This document shows, in pieces, positions 53,606 through 54,945 of a DNA stretch of 54,945 nt (positions are counted from its first letter, which is position 1; each line of letters begins with the position of its first letter). Under the pieces are notes generated by a model. That model saw only the letters and a program-made list of their open reading frames with translations. It was not told the origin of the DNA and did no database searches. This DNA comes from Bradyrhizobium sp. Ai1a-2 (GTDB lineage Bacteria; Pseudomonadota; Alphaproteobacteria; Rhizobiales; Xanthobacteraceae). The position numbers and the translations under genes are program-made. Location of the stretch: contig NZ_AUEZ01000060.1 in NCBI RefSeq assembly GCF_000426245.1, positions 1 through 54,945 of the forward strand, written 5' to 3'.

Positions 53606-54061
53606 TCAAACTCCCGCAGCATGCTTGATCGCAGCGCGGATGCGCTGATAGGTGCCGCATCGGCAGACATTCCCCGACATGGCGGCGTCGATGTCGTCAT
53701 CCGTCGGCTTCGGCGTGTCCTTCAGGAGCGCCGCCGCCGACATGATCTGGCCGGACTGGCAATAGCCGCACTGCACCACCTCCAGCTCCAGCCACGCCTT
53801 CTGCAAGGCCGCGCCCTGCGGGGCCCGGCCGATCGCCTCGATCGTGGTGACCGCGCTGTCGCCAACGCTGTCGACCGTTGTCTGGCAGGAGCGGACCGCT
53901 TGGCCGTCGATATGCACGGTGCAGGCGCCGCACAGCGCCTGGCCGCAGCCGAACTTGGTCCCGGTCATGCCGAGCACATCGCGCAGCACCCACAGCAGCG
54001 GGGCGTCGCCGTCGACATCGACATCATGGGGTGTACCGTTGATCTTTAACGTGAAAGCCAT
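53606..54061 (-). CDS. iorA: [2Fe-2S] small subunit, isoquinoline 1-oxidoreductase alpha-like
   Basis: 151 residues with all eight cluster cysteines: Cys39, 44, 47 and 59 in the plant-ferredoxin-like part (GCGQALCGACTVHIDGQAVR), and Cys98, 101, 133 and 135 in the helical part (VVQCGYCQSGQIMSAA, GNVCRCGTYQRIRAA). It passes electrons from the molybdenum centre of the large subunit to an outside acceptor. The ATG at 54061 follows AAGAGGC; a 17-codon upstream extension is open but unsupported. First gene of the two-gene operon. A cytochrome subunit and the XdhC-type maturation factor are not in the window. Confidence 0.92.
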   Translation of the reverse strand: MAFTLKINGTPHDVDVDGDAPLLWVLRDVLGMTGTKFGCGQALCGACTVHIDGQAVRSCQTTVDSVGDSAVTTIEAIGRAPQGAALQKAWLELEVVQCGYCQSGQIMSAAALLKDTPKPTDDDIDAAMSGNVCRCGTYQRIRAAIKHAAGV

Positions 54062-54187
54062 GGATGCCTCTTGAGCGCGTAAGGAGTGAGCGGTGAGCCG
54101 ACGAACACCCACGCATTGAAATTCTTCGCAGGATCAAGTTGCCCGATGCGGTATGTTCGGGGAGATTGGATTCGGATTGAGGTTGCG

Positions 54188-54330
54188 CTGGGCGTTACTC
54201 GATGAAATCTGCGACAGTGGCACCCATTGATCGCAGCGCGGGACAAAATTTTCCAATAGCCCGCATGTATAGTTTCCATAGCAGCGGGGAATACTGCTGC
54301 GACGGTCCTCTCTGCCATTCGTAAATCAGG
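54188..54330 (-). repeat. Dispersed repeat, module B
   Basis: Reverse complement of the module seen at 36990-37136, with the same blocks in the same order (GATTTACGAATGGC, GAGGACCGTCGC, AAACTATAC, GGCTATTGGAAAA). Confidence 0.8.
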
Positions 54331-54336
54331 GGCAAG

Positions 54337-54420
54337 TGCGCAGGCCGCGACGGCATTGATTGCCGATACAGCGGCTGAACGCGGCTTAGGCTTCTCTTCA
54401 GAATAAGAACATCGGTCGTG
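54337..54420 (-). repeat. Dispersed repeat, middle module
   Basis: Aligns with 42196-42258 in short ordered blocks; it joins module B directly, which shows how the modules are ordered in a longer ancestral unit. Confidence 0.6.
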
Positions 54421-54592
54421 CAGTTTTGCACCTTTCCTGGCGCAAATTGAGCGCCGCGACTCAGCTAAAATGAAGGCGACAACGAGGGCCTATCGAGCGG
54501 GAGGGAGCGCTGACCGATTGCGATCGATGTAGTTCGGCGCTCGACGTAACAAGCGTCCGGATGAAGTGCTCAAATCGGAACAATGACGGGCA

Positions 54593-54613
54593 CTAGGAGC
54601 CTGTCCGAGTAGT
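54593..54613 (+). repeat. Left terminal inverted repeat of the IS1182-family element
   Basis: CTAGGAGCCTGTCCGAGTAG, 41 bases before the transposase start. Matches the reverse complement of the right end at 294-314 at 16 of 21 positions. Confidence 0.7.
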
Positions 54614-54653
54614 CCCTGTTCAATTGGGTGGGAGTCTGATTTTATTGGCGGCG

Positions 54654-54945
54654 ATGAGCAAGTATTTTCGCCTCTGGAAGATTGATCAGCCGCAGCTTCT
54701 GCCGCCCAGCGTGCAGGATTTCGTACCGAGGGACCACTTGTCACGGTTCATCGTGGAACTGGTGCGGGAGAGCCTCGACCTCACCGAGATTATCAGCAGC
54801 TACACGAGTGCACTCGGCCAGCCGCCGTTCGATCCGCGCCTGATGGTGGCGCTGCTGCTCAACGGCTATGCGAGCGGCATCTACTCCTCCCGGCGCATCG
54901 CCAAGGCGTGCATCGAGCGCGCCGACTTCATGATGATCGCAGCCC
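54654..54945 (+). mobile_element. IS1182-family transposase, N-terminal part (cut by window edge)
   Basis: 97 codons to the end of the window. SVQDFVPRDHLSRFIVELVR, GQPPFDPRLMVALLLNGYA and SGIYSSRRIAKACIERADF are the conserved N-terminal (DUF772) blocks of IS1182-type transposases. The catalytic core lies outside the window. Orientation is the same as the fragment at 2-259, so the window sits between two direct copies of related elements. Confidence 0.92.

Larger units (their letters stand above)
54062..54592. other. Intergenic region with repeat modules B and middle, up to the IS end
   Basis: About 530 bases. Repeat module B lies at 54188-54330 and the middle module at 54337-54420, both on the minus strand. 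The promoter of the iorAB operon presumably lies between 54062 and the repeat. From 54421 to the IS end nothing is recognised. Confidence 0.55.

Noticed and set aside
1..54945. CRISPR arrays, rRNA genes, replication origin
   Set aside because: No regularly spaced direct repeats, rRNA-like sequence, or dnaA/repABC-type genes were seen.

Overview
The window is a 55-kb, GC-rich stretch of alphaproteobacterial chromosome or large accessory replicon. The protein set points to Bradyrhizobium or a close relative in the Nitrobacteraceae: a very large DUF3739-type filamentous haemagglutinin, a 'host attachment' protein, IS1182 and IS481 transposase pieces, and typical small stress genes. That assignment rests on family resemblance only; no rRNA or intact tRNA is present to confirm it.

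Layout. Both ends lie in IS1182-family elements in the same orientation: the window opens with the 3' end of a transposase and its right inverted repeat, and closes with the left inverted repeat and 5' end of another. Next to the left IS is a minus-strand pair: a 102-residue gene overlapping a 926-residue trypsin-like protease / phospholipase-D nuclease fusion (429-3490). A secreted DUF3616 protein follows. From 4907 to 18645, all on the minus strand, is a cell-surface-signalling module: a periplasmic STN/TonB-C protein, an ECF sigma factor, a FecR-type anti-sigma factor, and then a giant TpsA-like adhesin (about 3,674 residues) that carries one frameshift near 12615. No TpsB transporter is seen; the only Omp85-family porter is TamA, in a tamA-tamB operon at 19333-25703, separated from the adhesin locus by an IS481 remnant.

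The centre (26368-39920) is a patchwork of small genes. Many look linked to oxidative or redox stress: a WD40-cytochrome c fusion, host attachment protein, a monooxygenase-like protein, LysR-peroxiredoxin-GNAT, cytochrome P460, DUF1993, an AT-richer orphan histidine kinase, an SPW membrane protein, an NTF2-like protein, an MFS exporter with an abnormal C-terminal extension, and a carboxymuconolactone decarboxylase-like protein. It is littered with decayed genes (SDR, nitroreductase, histidine kinase, alpha/beta hydrolase), a tRNA-like half, and copies of a modular dispersed repeat.

The right part carries a quinone-oxidoreductase-like enzyme, OsmC, an RND efflux pair (adaptor and HAE1 pump, overlapping by ATGA), a GMC oxidoreductase, Dps, an AraC regulator, and a two-gene molybdenum hydroxylase of the isoquinoline-1-oxidoreductase type. 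Short operons, frequent pseudogenes and repeats indicate an accessory or highly rearranged region. The most interesting units are the signalling-adhesin module and the protease-nuclease pair.
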